From assembly GCA_020632655.1 (NCBI GenBank), contig JACKFD010000001.1:558001-622000 (forward strand): 64,000 nt of DNA. Reading direction: 5' to 3'. A program made the translations under genes and the position numbers. The DNA comes from Spirochaetaceae bacterium (GTDB taxonomy: Bacteria > Myxococcota_A > UBA9160 > UBA4427). Below, in pieces: positions 35,424 through 43,901 of this stretch. The number at the start of each line of letters is the position of its first letter. Within the stretch, counting starts at the first letter, position 1. The notes beneath the pieces were generated by a model, which ran no database searches, was not told where the DNA came from, and was given only the letters and a program-made list of their open reading frames with translations.

Positions 35424-36481
35424 GCCTCGCTCCCGCATCCGGCGCGCAGTCGCTCCGCCGTCTCGTCGCGCGACGGAGCCGGCGCCGCGCGTCCGGTCCG
35501 AAGCCCCTCCGCGGCCCCCGTCTCTCCGGGCTGGATGCTCGCGCGCTCGGTGCAGGGATGGAAGCGCCCGCCCGCGAAAACCGCGTCCCGCGCCGTCGCC
35601 GAGTCCGCTACACGCTCCCCGTCCCAGACGACGCAGCGCTCGAGCTGGACGTCGACGCCGAGTCGGGCGCTGCGGTCGACGATGACGCTGTCCCCGGGTC
35701 CCAGCCGGTCGACGGGACCGGACCATCGTCGCGCCTCGCCACCGAGGGAGGGCAGCGCCGGCGGGTCGAGATTCGCCTCGAGGTATTCCTGCGGCGTACC
35801 GACGGGCTCCCACACGCTCGAGCTGGCCGGGAGCAGGACGCCGCCGGCGGAGATCGCGGCCGATTCGATGGCGGGAACGAGCCAATCGCGCAGATCCTCG
35901 AAGGCCTCCGCCGCCGGCCAGCCCTCGAGGCAGGCCCGGGAGAAGAAGCGCAGGCCCGTGAAGAGCCCGCTGCGGGCCTCCGGGCGGGTGGCGCCCTCGA
36001 CCCGGCGGCGACCGACGCGCACGATGCCGCCGGTCTCGTCCAGGCCGATCGAGCCGAAGCGGTCGGCGCGCGGGTCGTCGCGCAGCACGAGCGTCGCGCC
36101 GCGGCCGCTCCGGCGATGGGTCCGGGCGAGCGCTGCGAGGTCCGCGTCGAAGAGCATGTCGCCCGCGAGCACGACGCACTCGGGGCTGCCGCGCAGGAAG
36201 TCGGCCGCGCGTCGGATGCCGCCACCCGTGCCGAGGGGACGGGGCTCCTCCGACCACTCGACCTCGATCCCGTCCGGGCAGTCCCCGGCAACGGCGCTCC
36301 GGATCGTCTCGGGGAGGTGGTGCAGGTTGATCAGCACCTCGCGCACGCCATGACGCGCGAGCAGCTCGAGCAGCAGGCTGATCACGGGTCGCCCGAGCAC
36401 GGGCAGCGCCGGCTTCGCGCGCAGCGCCGACAGCGGTCGCAACCGCGTTCCCAGACCGGCGGCCAGGATCATCGCGCGCAC
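35420..36481 (-). CDS. murU: Sugar-1-phosphate nucleotidyltransferase, MurU-like (MurNAc-1-P uridylyltransferase)
   Basis: The roughly 353-residue enzyme opens with the nucleotidyltransferase signature ILAAGLGTRLRPLSALRAKPALPVLGRP, including the KP catalytic lysine. Later come RPLGTGGG, LAGDMLFDADL and an acidic patch near 215. In pseudomonads MurU converts MurNAc-1-phosphate and UTP to UDP-MurNAc, next to the kinase AmgK. The adjacent upstream gene here is AmgK-like, so the MurU assignment rests on both family and context. The C-terminal 110 residues are longer than in MurU and include a left-handed-helix-like segment. The GTG at 36479-36481 is preferred; an ATG three codons later is an alternative. 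Confidence 0.75.
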   Translation of the reverse strand: MRAMILAAGLGTRLRPLSALRAKPALPVLGRPVISLLLELLARHGVREVLINLHHLPETIRSAVAGDCPDGIEVEWSEEPRPLGTGGGIRRAADFLRGSPECVVLAGDMLFDADLAALARTHRRSGRGATLVLRDDPRADRFGSIGLDETGGIVRVGRRRVEGATRPEARSGLFTGLRFFSRACLEGWPAAEAFEDLRDWLVPAIESAAISAGGVLLPASSSVWEPVGTPQEYLEANLDPPALPSLGGEARRWSGPVDRLGPGDSVIVDRSARLGVDVQLERCVVWDGERVADSATARDAVFAGGRFHPCTERASIQPGETGAAEGLRTGRAAPAPSRDETAERLRAGCGSEA

Positions 36482-36536
36482 GGGGCCACCTGCCTCTCCT
36501 GGCGCCGCGCCCACCCTCCCGGCTCGATCCCGCGCT

Positions 36537-37760
36537 TCATCCGTCCCGCCCTCGGCGGGAACTATCGGCCGACTCCGCCGCCTGCGTAAGTGTCTGGATC
36601 ACAGAAGTCAGGGCCCGGAGCTCCGGGATCCGGGACTCGAGCCGGCCCGCCGCCCGGCCGAGCAGCGCGAGGCCGCGGGGAATCTCCGACCAGCGCCGCC
36701 GGTCCCCGCGCACCAGGCCCGCGTGGACGACGTGGGACACGTCCTTGGCGAGGCGCAGCGTCGCGAGCGCATCGAAGCGCAGGTCCGACTCCGCTGCAGG
36801 CGGTGCGTCGGGCAGCTGCGCGCGGGTCTCGACGAGCAGGGCCCGGACGAGCGACTCGGGCAGATCGACCTGCAGGTCGTAGAGCAGGCAGACGAGGTCG
36901 TACTCGGGTGGGGCCATGAACGCGCCCTGTACGTCGATCATGACGAGTCGCTCGGCTTCGGTGTCGGAGGCGGGTCGCCAGTGGAGGTTCTCGGCCTTGA
37001 AGTCGCGATGGGCGAGGCGGCGTGGCGCGGGCAGCACGCACTCGGCGAGACGCTCGAAGGCCTGTCGCGTCCGTTCGGACTCGGTCGTGTCGGGCGGTCG
37101 ACCGAGCAGGCCCGGCAGCGTCCAATGCAGCCACTTCCAGCCCTTCGTCTCGACCAGCGCGCGATCGTAGACACGGCCGAAGGCGGGAATCCGGCTCGGG
37201 TCCGCCTCCAGGCGCTGCAGCCGCGGGACGAGCGTGCACGCCTCCCGATACAGCGCCTCGCGCCGATCGTCCGGCACGTCCCGCAGCGTCCGCGAGCCCA
37301 CGTCCTCGAGCAGCTCGAGCGAGCCATCGTCCTCGCGGCCCGCGCTGCGCGGAACCGGCAGCCCGGCCGACTCGAGGAAGCCGCGCAGCGGCTCGAGGGG
37401 CGGCTCCGCGAGCCAGACGGGGGCCTCGGGCAGGATCGCGCGGCGCACCATCGCGTCCTCGGGCTCCGCGCCCCCGCGCCGCACCATCGCGTCCTCGGGC
37501 TCCGCGCCCCCGCGCCGCCCCGTCGCGTCCTCGGGCTCCGCGCCCCCGCGCCGCGCCGGTCGCTCGGGCTCGAGCCGCGCGACGAGGGTGCGGGGCTCGC
37601 CCGTTTCGAAGCGGACGCGGAAGAAGCGTCGACTGCCGAGACCCGCGGCGACCGGCTCGATCGACGCCGGCTCGCGACCGATCAGCGCGCGGACCCGCCG
37701 AGCCAGGTCGTCGGTCGGAGGCGGGGGATCGGGCACGGGCCCTCCAGACATTCGCGGCAT
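36537..37760 (-). CDS. amgK: Aminoglycoside-phosphotransferase-fold sugar kinase, AmgK-like, with in-frame repeat
   Basis: The roughly 407-residue kinase has the APH-fold catalytic loop AHRDFKAENLHWR near residue 245 and a DVQGAFMAPPEYDLVCLLYD segment near 265. These match AmgK (HRDYHxxNL, then DFQDA.xGPxxYDL). AmgK phosphorylates MurNAc and GlcNAc at C1, feeding MurU. Three copies of a 12-residue repeat (RRGGAEPEDAMV type) are inserted between the N-lobe and the rest (residues about 70-105), absent from known AmgK. The ATG at 37758-37760 is used; another lies three codons later. The gap to murU is 55 bp. Confidence 0.78.
   Translation of the reverse strand: MPRMSGGPVPDPPPPTDDLARRVRALIGREPASIEPVAAGLGSRRFFRVRFETGEPRTLVARLEPERPARRGGAEPEDATGRRGGAEPEDAMVRRGGAEPEDAMVRRAILPEAPVWLAEPPLEPLRGFLESAGLPVPRSAGREDDGSLELLEDVGSRTLRDVPDDRREALYREACTLVPRLQRLEADPSRIPAFGRVYDRALVETKGWKWLHWTLPGLLGRPPDTTESERTRQAFERLAECVLPAPRRLAHRDFKAENLHWRPASDTEAERLVMIDVQGAFMAPPEYDLVCLLYDLQVDLPESLVRALLVETRAQLPDAPPAAESDLRFDALATLRLAKDVSHVVHAGLVRGDRRRWSEIPRGLALLGRAAGRLESRIPELRALTSVIQTLTQAAESADSSRRGRDG
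37444..37551 (-). repeat. 36-bp tandem repeat within the amgK-like gene
   Basis: Three 36-bp units start at 37444, 37480 and 37516. The first two are identical and the third differs by two or three bases. They encode RRGGAEPEDAMV/TG in frame, so changes in copy number would lengthen the N-lobe insertion without breaking the gene. Confidence 0.93.
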
Positions 37761-37778
37761 CGACGTCGCGCGCTCGCG

Positions 37779-39107
37779 TCAGCCGAAGAAGAAGTGGCAG
37801 GCGGCGACCGCTCCGGCGAAGCCGGCGACGTCTCCGGCCAGACACGCGAAGAGCGCATGGCGTCCGTCGACGACACCCGCGGCGCCGAGGTAGACCGCGA
37901 GCACGTAGAAGGTCGTCTCGGTCGAGCCCATCAGGGTGCTCGTCATCAGCCCGATGAACGAGTCCGGGCCGTGGTGCTCGAAGATCTCCGCCATCACGCC
38001 GAAGGCCCCGCTGCCCGAGAGCGGGCGGATCAACGCCATCGGGAGCACCTCCGCCGGCACGCCGAGGCGCCGCGTGAAGGGATCGATCGCGCCCGTCAGC
38101 GAATCGAGTGCGCCGGAGGCGCGGAGCATCGCGACGGCGACCAGCATCACGACGAGATAGGGCACGATGCGCACCGCGACCGCCATGCCCTCGCGCCCGC
38201 CCGCGACCATCGCATCGTAGACCCGGGCGCGCTTCGCGAATCCGTAGAGGAGCACCGCGAAGATCAGCACGGGAAAGGTCCAGAACTGCAGCCCGTCGCG
38301 CAGGGCCACGGCGAGGCCCGATTCGAGGGCGGTGGCCCGGATCGAGAGGCCGAGGCGCCAGACGAAGAGAAGGGTCGCCACGAGGCAGACGCCGCGCCGC
38401 AGCCAGCGCCGCAGGTCGGACTCCGCTGCGCGCGGCGGCCTCTCGGTTTCCGCTTCTCCGTCGTCGGCACCGGCCTCGGCGACCGCGCCGGGGTCCCCCG
38501 GCAGATCGGGACGATGTGCGAAGACCGGCAGGCGGCCGAGCGCGTAGTAGGCGAGCACGGCCACGGTCGTCGAGCAGGTCGTCGCGAAGAGCGTCGGCAT
38601 CCAGATCGACCAGGGCTCGGTCGAGCCGGCCGAGGCGCGCACGCCGATCGTGCCGAGTGGCGGCAACAGCGTGATCGCCGAGCTGTTGATCGCGAGGAAG
38701 AGGACCATCGCATTCGACGCCGAGCCCGAGTGCGCGTTCAGCCGCGCGAGCTCCGACATCGCCTTGAGGCCGAAGGGCGTCGCCGCGTTGCCCATGCCGA
38801 GCACGTTGGACGCGAGGTTCATCACGATCGCGCCGAGGGCTGGATGGTCCGAGGGGATCTCCGGGAACAGCCGACGGGTCAGCGGGGTCAGCCCGCGCGC
38901 GACGACGTCGCGGAAGCCGGCGTCGAAGGCGATGCGCATCAGGCCGAGGAAGAAGACCATGATGCCGACGAGGCCGATCACGAGCTGTACGGCGGCGCGA
39001 GCGCTCTCGAAGATCGAAGCGATCACGGCCTCGAGCTGCTCGGTGCCGGTCGAAGCGGCGAAGAGCAGGGCGCCCGCGACGAGCGCGAGCCAGATCGCGT
39101 TGAGCAT
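37779..39107 (-). CDS. Fused SpmA-SpmB-like nucleoside-recognition (Gate) membrane protein
   Basis: This 442-residue polytopic membrane protein joins two Gate domains: the first half resembles SpmA (ASNVLGMGNAATPFGLKAM, AINSSAITLLPP) and the second SpmB (ALIRPLSGSGAFGVMAEI, LMGSTETTFYVLAVYLG). Separate SpmA/SpmB proteins affect spore core dehydration in Bacillus. In Gram-negatives fused versions are common and their substrate is unknown. About ten membrane helices are visible, with a hydrophilic loop in the middle. It lies 18 bp upstream of the amgK-like gene on the same strand and so may serve the MurNAc pathway, for example in transport, which is inference. Confidence 0.85.
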   Translation of the reverse strand: MLNAIWLALVAGALLFAASTGTEQLEAVIASIFESARAAVQLVIGLVGIMVFFLGLMRIAFDAGFRDVVARGLTPLTRRLFPEIPSDHPALGAIVMNLASNVLGMGNAATPFGLKAMSELARLNAHSGSASNAMVLFLAINSSAITLLPPLGTIGVRASAGSTEPWSIWMPTLFATTCSTTVAVLAYYALGRLPVFAHRPDLPGDPGAVAEAGADDGEAETERPPRAAESDLRRWLRRGVCLVATLLFVWRLGLSIRATALESGLAVALRDGLQFWTFPVLIFAVLLYGFAKRARVYDAMVAGGREGMAVAVRIVPYLVVMLVAVAMLRASGALDSLTGAIDPFTRRLGVPAEVLPMALIRPLSGSGAFGVMAEIFEHHGPDSFIGLMTSTLMGSTETTFYVLAVYLGAAGVVDGRHALFACLAGDVAGFAGAVAACHFFFG

Positions 39108-39231
39108 CGGACCCCCCGATCCCGAATTCCGGATCCGTCGCCCCTCGAGCGGATCCGATTGCTCGGCGGCAGGCTCCCCGATAACCTCGCGGTCGTCAAG
39201 CGCGACGGCGCTCCCCCCGATGCAGCCGGAC

Positions 39232-40944
39232 ATGAGAACGACCGGCTCGGTGATCCGCATGTCGATCGGCAGCCCGCGAGGCCGAGATCCTCGGCGCTCG
39301 TCCGGTGGCGCCTTCGCGTCGCGCGCCCGGGTGCCCCGCGCCTCGTGTCGACGCTTCGCGCGTCGCGCCGGTGCCGTTCTGGCTCTCCTGGCTCTCGTCA
39401 TCGCCGGACCGGATGCTCCGCGGGCGGCGGAAGAGCCGACGCTCGCGGCCCGCGTCGAACGCATCGTGCGGGGCGGCGCGCTCGCTGCGGCCAGCGTCGG
39501 CATGCACGTGGCGCGCGCGCGGGACGGCGTCGTCGTCTACTCGCGGGGCGGCGAGCGCCCGATGATCCCGGCGTCGAACCAGAAGATCCTGACGGCGCTC
39601 GCCGCGCTGCATCGTTTCGGTCCGGCCCATCGCTTCTCGACGCGCGTCTGGGCGCCCGCTCCCCCCGACGCGGACGGATTCGTCTCCGAGCTGCTGCTCG
39701 AGGGAGGCGGGGATCCGGCGATGAACTCGGAGGACTGGTGGCGGCTCGCGGCCGACCTGCGTCGCGAGGGGCTGCGCGGCGTAAAGGGCGACCTGCGCAT
39801 CGACGACACCCTCTTCGAGGAGCCGGGCTGGCATCCGAGCTGGGGACGCGTGTCGGCGCGCGCCTATCATGCGCCGATCGGGGCGCTCACCGCGAACTAC
39901 GGCTCCTATTTCGTCTCGGTCTGGCCCCAGCGTCCCGGCTCCGCGCCGCGCGTCGACATCGATCCCCCCGTCGACTACCTCCGCCTGCGCAACACCGCGG
40001 TCACGCAGCCGCGCAGCGAGCGGCCGCGGCTCGTCGTCGACCGCTTGCCCGGCCGCGCTTCCGATGGCCCCGTCGAGGAGGTCGTCCGCGTCGAGGGCGC
40101 GACGCGGGCGGGCGATCGCGTCGACCGCTTTCCCCGGAGCGTGCTCGATCCGGGACTCTATGCCGGCAGCCTGCTCGCGCTGCAGCTCGAGGCGAATGGC
40201 ATCTTCGTCGACGGCGAGGTGCGGCGCGGCCCGCGCGGCGCCGAGGAGCCGCTTTCGCTGCTCCTCGATCGCGGCGGCCGGAGCGTCGCCGAGGCCGTCG
40301 CGCTCTGCATGAAGTACAGCAACAACTCGATCGCCGAGTCGCTCGTGAAGAACCTGGCGATCGGCCCGGCCGAGGGGCCTGCCGGATCGACCCCGCGGCG
40401 GGGTGATTGGGCCGGCGGCATCCGTGCGCTGCGGGAGGCGCTCGGCGAGCTGGGGGTGGATCTCTCGGGGGCGACGCTGGTCGATGGATCGGGGCTCTCG
40501 ATCCAGAATCGGCTCTCGCCCCGCATGCTCGTCGAGGCCCTGCGCGCGGGTCGCGCCTCGTTCCGCATCGGTCCCGAGTTCGTGGCCTCGCTGCCGATCG
40601 CGGAGCTCGACGGCACCCTCGACAAGCGGCTGCGCGGCGCCGGCGGGCGGATCCGGGCGAAGACGGGCCTGCTCTCGGATGCCGGGGTGACGGCGCTGTC
40701 GGGCTTCGTCGATCGGCCGGACGGCGAGACGCTCGTCTTCTCGATCGTGGTGAACGGCTTCCGGGAGGGCGCGTCGGGGGCGATGCAGGCGGTCGATCGA
40801 CTGGCGCTGCTCTTGATCGACGCGGACCTCGGGGTGGCGCAGCCCGGCGGCGCGGAGCTGGAGCACCCGGTTCCGGGTGGGTCCGGATCGGATCCGGCAA
40901 CGGGGGCGGAGGAGACTGCGGCGAACGCGCCGCCAGCGTCTTGA
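39232..40944 (+). CDS. dacB: D-alanyl-D-alanine carboxypeptidase/endopeptidase (PBP4, class C type)
   Basis: This periplasmic penicillin-binding protein of about 570 residues trims or cleaves murein cross-links. The catalytic motifs are SNQK (S115/K118, SxxK), YSNNS (SxN, S363) and AKTG (K477), in the PBP4/DacB arrangement with a long insertion after SxxK. An export signal with a basic n-region ends near APRA (about residue 60). The start is uncertain: ATGs at 39220, 39232 and 39259 are all in frame. The C-terminal 30 residues are Gly/Pro-rich. It is divergent from the SpmAB-like gene and convergent with a lytic transglycosylase. Confidence 0.9.
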   Translation: MRTTGSVIRMSIGSPRGRDPRRSSGGAFASRARVPRASCRRFARRAGAVLALLALVIAGPDAPRAAEEPTLAARVERIVRGGALAAASVGMHVARARDGVVVYSRGGERPMIPASNQKILTALAALHRFGPAHRFSTRVWAPAPPDADGFVSELLLEGGGDPAMNSEDWWRLAADLRREGLRGVKGDLRIDDTLFEEPGWHPSWGRVSARAYHAPIGALTANYGSYFVSVWPQRPGSAPRVDIDPPVDYLRLRNTAVTQPRSERPRLVVDRLPGRASDGPVEEVVRVEGATRAGDRVDRFPRSVLDPGLYAGSLLALQLEANGIFVDGEVRRGPRGAEEPLSLLLDRGGRSVAEAVALCMKYSNNSIAESLVKNLAIGPAEGPAGSTPRRGDWAGGIRALREALGELGVDLSGATLVDGSGLSIQNRLSPRMLVEALRAGRASFRIGPEFVASLPIAELDGTLDKRLRGAGGRIRAKTGLLSDAGVTALSGFVDRPDGETLVFSIVVNGFREGASGAMQAVDRLALLLIDADLGVAQPGGAELEHPVPGGSGSDPATGAEETAANAPPAS

Positions 40945-40969
40945 TCATCCGCCGAGCCGACCAGCGGGA

Positions 40970-41656
40970 TCAGGAGCTTCGCGAGACGGGCAGCTCGTTT
41001 CGATCGTAGGCGCGCATCACCTGCTCGATGTAGCGCGACGGAACGGTGTCGCCGCTGCGGAGGCGGCGGTCGATCCGGCCGGGGCCCCAGTTGTACGCCG
41101 CGAGCGCGATCCCGACGTCGCCGTCGTAGCGGTCCGACAGCTGCTTCAGGTACGCCGTCCCGAGCTGCACGTTCTTCGTCGGGTCGAAGAGCGTGTCCGG
41201 GCCGTTCCAATCGATGCCGAGTCGCGCGGCGACCTCTTCACCCGTCGCGGGCAGGAGCTGCATCAGGCCCATCGCGCCCACGTGCGAGACGGCGAGGTGG
41301 TAGCCGGCGCTCTCGACCTCGATCACGGCGAGCACGAGGTCGGGCTCGAGATCGTGTCGTCGCGCCTCGCGCACGATGGTCTGCGCGAGGGCGAGCCGCT
41401 CGCGCTCGGGGAGGGCGGTGTGTCGGACCTCGAGGCGTCGCACGATGGCGCCGACGATCTCGGGGGCCGCATCGGCGCGCGCCACCTGCGGTGCTTCCAG
41501 CACCTCGGCGGGATCGGCGTCCGACGCGGGCGATGCGTCGTCGACGGCGAGGGAATCCTCTCGCGCGGGCGGCGCGTCTTCGGGGGACAGCCAGGGGCCC
41601 GTCGCGGTCGCGAGGGCGGCACACAGGACGAGCGAGGCGAGACGTGCGATGTCCAT
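40970..41656 (-). CDS. Lytic transglycosylase, SLT family
   Basis: This 228-residue exported murein hydrolase produces 1,6-anhydroMurNAc ends, the substrate supplied to AnmK. An N-terminal signal (MDIARLASLVLCAALATATG) is followed by a Ser/Asp/Ala-rich linker and the Slt70-type catalytic domain. That domain has the acid glutamate in AVIEVESAGYH near residue 115, GAMGLMQLLPATG near 130 and LAAYNWGPGRID near 190. The linker lies before the catalytic domain, so this is the compact MltC/Slt-like form. Its start is 2 bp from the stop of the next upstream gene. Confidence 0.9.
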   Translation of the reverse strand: MDIARLASLVLCAALATATGPWLSPEDAPPAREDSLAVDDASPASDADPAEVLEAPQVARADAAPEIVGAIVRRLEVRHTALPERERLALAQTIVREARRHDLEPDLVLAVIEVESAGYHLAVSHVGAMGLMQLLPATGEEVAARLGIDWNGPDTLFDPTKNVQLGTAYLKQLSDRYDGDVGIALAAYNWGPGRIDRRLRSGDTVPSRYIEQVMRAYDRNELPVSRSS

Positions 41657-41658
41657 GT

Positions 41659-41997
41659 TCAGACGACCCCCGACCAGGGAGCGAGGCCCATGCGGGTGAT
41701 CGCTCCGAGGTTGTTGAGGACGGCGTAGCCCGTCGACAGCGTGATCACGCCGAAGATCGCGAGCTTGAGGCCGTCGCCGAGCGTGCGGGTCGAGGCGAGG
41801 AAGGCCACGGCCGCGAAGGTGACGAGCGAGTCGATCAACAGCCCACCCGCGAGGCCCGCCCGCTCGAAGAGCCAGCGCGCCACGGGGTTCGCCTCGGTCA
41901 CCTGCCAGCCTTCGATCGGGCTGCTCAGGCAGACGTACGTCGTCCAGTGGTCGGCGCACGTGAGCGCGATCGTGATCAGGGCCAGCCAGCGCAGCAT
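41659..41997 (-). CDS. Small integral membrane protein (DUF5658-like)
   Basis: The 112-residue protein has about three membrane helices (LRWLALITIALTCADHWTTYV, GLLIDSLVTFAAVAFLAST, LAIFGVITLSTGYAVLNNLG). The spacing and the EANP turn resemble DUF5658 proteins. The ATG at 41995-41997 has AGGAGAG upstream, which favours it over an ATG 7 codons earlier. It is immediately upstream of the lytic transglycosylase gene. The function is unknown. Confidence 0.65.
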   Translation of the reverse strand: MLRWLALITIALTCADHWTTYVCLSSPIEGWQVTEANPVARWLFERAGLAGGLLIDSLVTFAAVAFLASTRTLGDGLKLAIFGVITLSTGYAVLNNLGAITRMGLAPWSGVV

Positions 41998-42433
41998 CGG
42001 TCCGGGCTCTCCTTGCACGGTCGCCCGATGTAGGGGCGGCCGGCGTCGGTCCAGCCCGGGAAGAGCAAGAGCCGTGCCTGCTCCCGGAGCGGCGGCCGCG
42101 ACGGACGGTGGTGCGCGGACTTCCCTGCGAAGCTGCGTGTGCGTGGGGCGTTGCGTGGGCGGGGCGATCGGAGCGGAAGGGAAGTCGAGTTCCCAGATTC
42201 GGTCTTCGACGTCGGGGGCATGTCGCCGGCAGGCCCCCGGCAGCCTCGGTTGATTCGCAGCGAAGGATGCACCCGCGCCCGCGCGCCCGGCCCGGACGAC
42301 GAAGGGGCCTCCGCCTTCTCGCGGAGACCCCTTCGATGGATCGGGAACGCCTGGCGCCGGGTCGCGTCCGCCCGTCGGTCTTTCTCGGTCTTCCTCGGTC
42401 TTCCTCGGTGTAGACGGGGCCGGCGCAGGGCGC
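41998..42433. other. Intergenic region with hairpin and TTCCTCGGTC direct repeat
   Basis: About 435 bp without a supported gene. It contains the hairpin at 42301-42334 and, near 42380-42412, three successive TTyCTCGGTC/TTCCTCGGTG decamers on the plus strand. Nothing else is recognisable. Confidence 0.5.
42301..42334. terminator. Strong hairpin, possible terminator for the XRE gene
   Basis: GAAGGGG, a mismatch, then CTCCGC pair with GCGGAG, a mismatch, then CCCCTTC across a 6-nt CTTCTC loop, a 13-bp stem with one C-A mismatch. It lies about 100 bp beyond the XRE stop. No T-tract follows on either strand. Confidence 0.45.
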
Positions 42434-42673
42434 TCAGCGCGTTCGTCGCATGCGGCCCTTTCCGAGCAGCAGCCAGTCGAGCGAGACGTTCTCCTTCGTG
42501 GAGAGCGTGATCAGGAAGTCGGTATGCGGGGTCGTGCCGTTCTCGTAGCGATTCACGTTCTGCTGGAACACGCCGAGGTCGCGTGCGAACTGTCGCTGCG
42601 ACCGTTCGCCGCGCACCTCGGCGAGGCGCTCGGGCAGCTTCTTCTTGATTCGCTTGACGGCAGCATTCGACAT
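42434..42673 (-). CDS. XRE-family helix-turn-helix regulator
   Basis: The 79-residue protein is a single Cro/C1-type HTH: RLAEVRGERSQRQFARDLGVFQQNVNRYENG (recognition helix around FQQNVNRYE), then PHTDFLITLSTKENVSLDWLLLGKGRM. The last segment, DWLLLGKG, is common in stand-alone transcriptional repressors. The ATG at 42671-42673 follows a GAGGGAAAGGA stretch. It is isolated, with long non-coding stretches on both sides, and its target is not evident. Confidence 0.85.
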   Translation of the reverse strand: MSNAAVKRIKKKLPERLAEVRGERSQRQFARDLGVFQQNVNRYENGTTPHTDFLITLSTKENVSLDWLLLGKGRMRRTR

Positions 42674-43324
42674 GGAGTCGGAGTCCTTTCCCTCATGTGA
42701 CCGGGTTCGTTCGGTCTCGATTGATCTCGTACGCTCGTGCGAGCGCTCGGCTTCGTTCGTTCTGGCAGTTGCTCGCGCGGGTCCCGCCGCCCGCTCGCTC
42801 GCTTCCGTCGACCCGGGCCGTCGTCGATCGATCGCGACGTCCACGGGCGCCGATCACCGCCGAGCGCTTCACGCCCCGTATCGCGACGCGACGCAGGCGA
42901 CGTACGCTGCGTCTTCGCCGCACGACGGGCGCGAACGTCCCGGCTCGTCATGCGACGATCGCACCGAGTCGGTACACGATCTCGCGTCACGTTGCCTGGT
43001 CTCGAGGAGTGGCTCGGAGGATCGGAGCGCGCGCATTCTAGGCAGCCGACATCGCACCAGCAACCCCGATTCGAGGTCGTGTCGTGTGCGTATCGGACGA
43101 AGTCATTGCGTCGAAGACACGCCTATCGATCGACTCCGCGGACACGCGCACACTCGACGCGCAACGCTTCGTGGCACCGCGTCGATCGATGCACGCCACC
43201 TCGTCTCACGGTCGCGTGACGACGATCACCTCGCTCGCTCGAGTCGACGTGGATCGGGTAGCGTGCCGTCGGGCGATCCCGGGTCGAGGTCGACTCGCAA
43301 GCGTCCAGGCATCGGAGATGCGCC
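42674..43324. other. Long gene-free region between XRE gene and rsmD
   Basis: About 650 bp with no supported gene on either strand; open frames here lack codon bias and recognisable motifs. The composition differs from its surroundings, with lower GC and many TCGA/CGATCG words. It must hold the promoters of the XRE gene and of rsmD-coaD. I see no tRNA, repeat array or clear riboswitch. Confidence 0.45.
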
Positions 43325-43894
43325 GTGCGGATCATCGCGGGACGACTTCGCGGACGCGACCTCGGGCCCGTCCCGGACGGCGTGCGCCCGACGTCGGATC
43401 GCGTGCGCGAGTCGCTCTTCTCGGCACTCGGTGCGATGGACGGCTTGCGGGTGCTCGACCTCTTCGCCGGGACGGGCGCGCTCGGGCTGGAGGCGTATTC
43501 CCGAGGGGCCGAGGCGGTCGTCCTCGTCGAGCGTTCGCGGCGCGTGGCGCGCACGATCGCGGAGCGGCTCGCACGGCTGGACCTGGCGGCGGACCCGACG
43601 GTGCGGCTCGTCGTGGCGGACGCGAAGTCCGCGATCCGGCGACTGGCGCGCGAAGCGTCGCCGCCTTTCGATCTCGTCCTGCTCGATCCGCCCTACGCCG
43701 AGGAGGATGCGCGTCAGGCCACCCTCGAAGCGCTCGTCGACGCAGCGCTGCTCGCGCCCGAGGCGAGAGTGGTCGTCGAGAGGCCGAAGCGCCATCCTCT
43801 CCCGCCGTCGACGGGGCTTCGCCTGATCGACGAGCGCCGATACGGCGACACGGTCCTGACCTGGCTCGGACCAGCGGGGCGAAGGGAGGCGTAG
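43325..43894 (+). CDS. rsmD: 16S rRNA (guanine966-N2)-methyltransferase
   Basis: This 189-residue enzyme methylates G966 of 16S rRNA. It shows IIAGRLRGRDL at the start, RPTSDRVRESLFSAL near 23, motif I VLDLFAGTGALGLEA near 43 and the catalytic DPPY in LLDPPYAEED near 120. The GTG at 43325 is the natural start. coaD follows 7 bp downstream, the widespread rsmD-coaD pairing. Confidence 0.95.
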   Translation: MRIIAGRLRGRDLGPVPDGVRPTSDRVRESLFSALGAMDGLRVLDLFAGTGALGLEAYSRGAEAVVLVERSRRVARTIAERLARLDLAADPTVRLVVADAKSAIRRLAREASPPFDLVLLDPPYAEEDARQATLEALVDAALLAPEARVVVERPKRHPLPPSTGLRLIDERRYGDTVLTWLGPAGRREA

Positions 43895-43901
43895 GCAATC
43901 G

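Noticed and set aside
36563..36570. GCCGATAG on the minus strand before the murU-like gene as a sigma-28 -10 element
   Set aside because: It lies inside the 3' end of the amgK-like coding sequence and the -35 position reads TTAC, a poor match.
39177..39184. CCCGATAA upstream of dacB as a third sigma-28 -10 element
   Set aside because: Seven of eight bases match, but no TAAA-like -35 occurs at 15-16 nt spacing.
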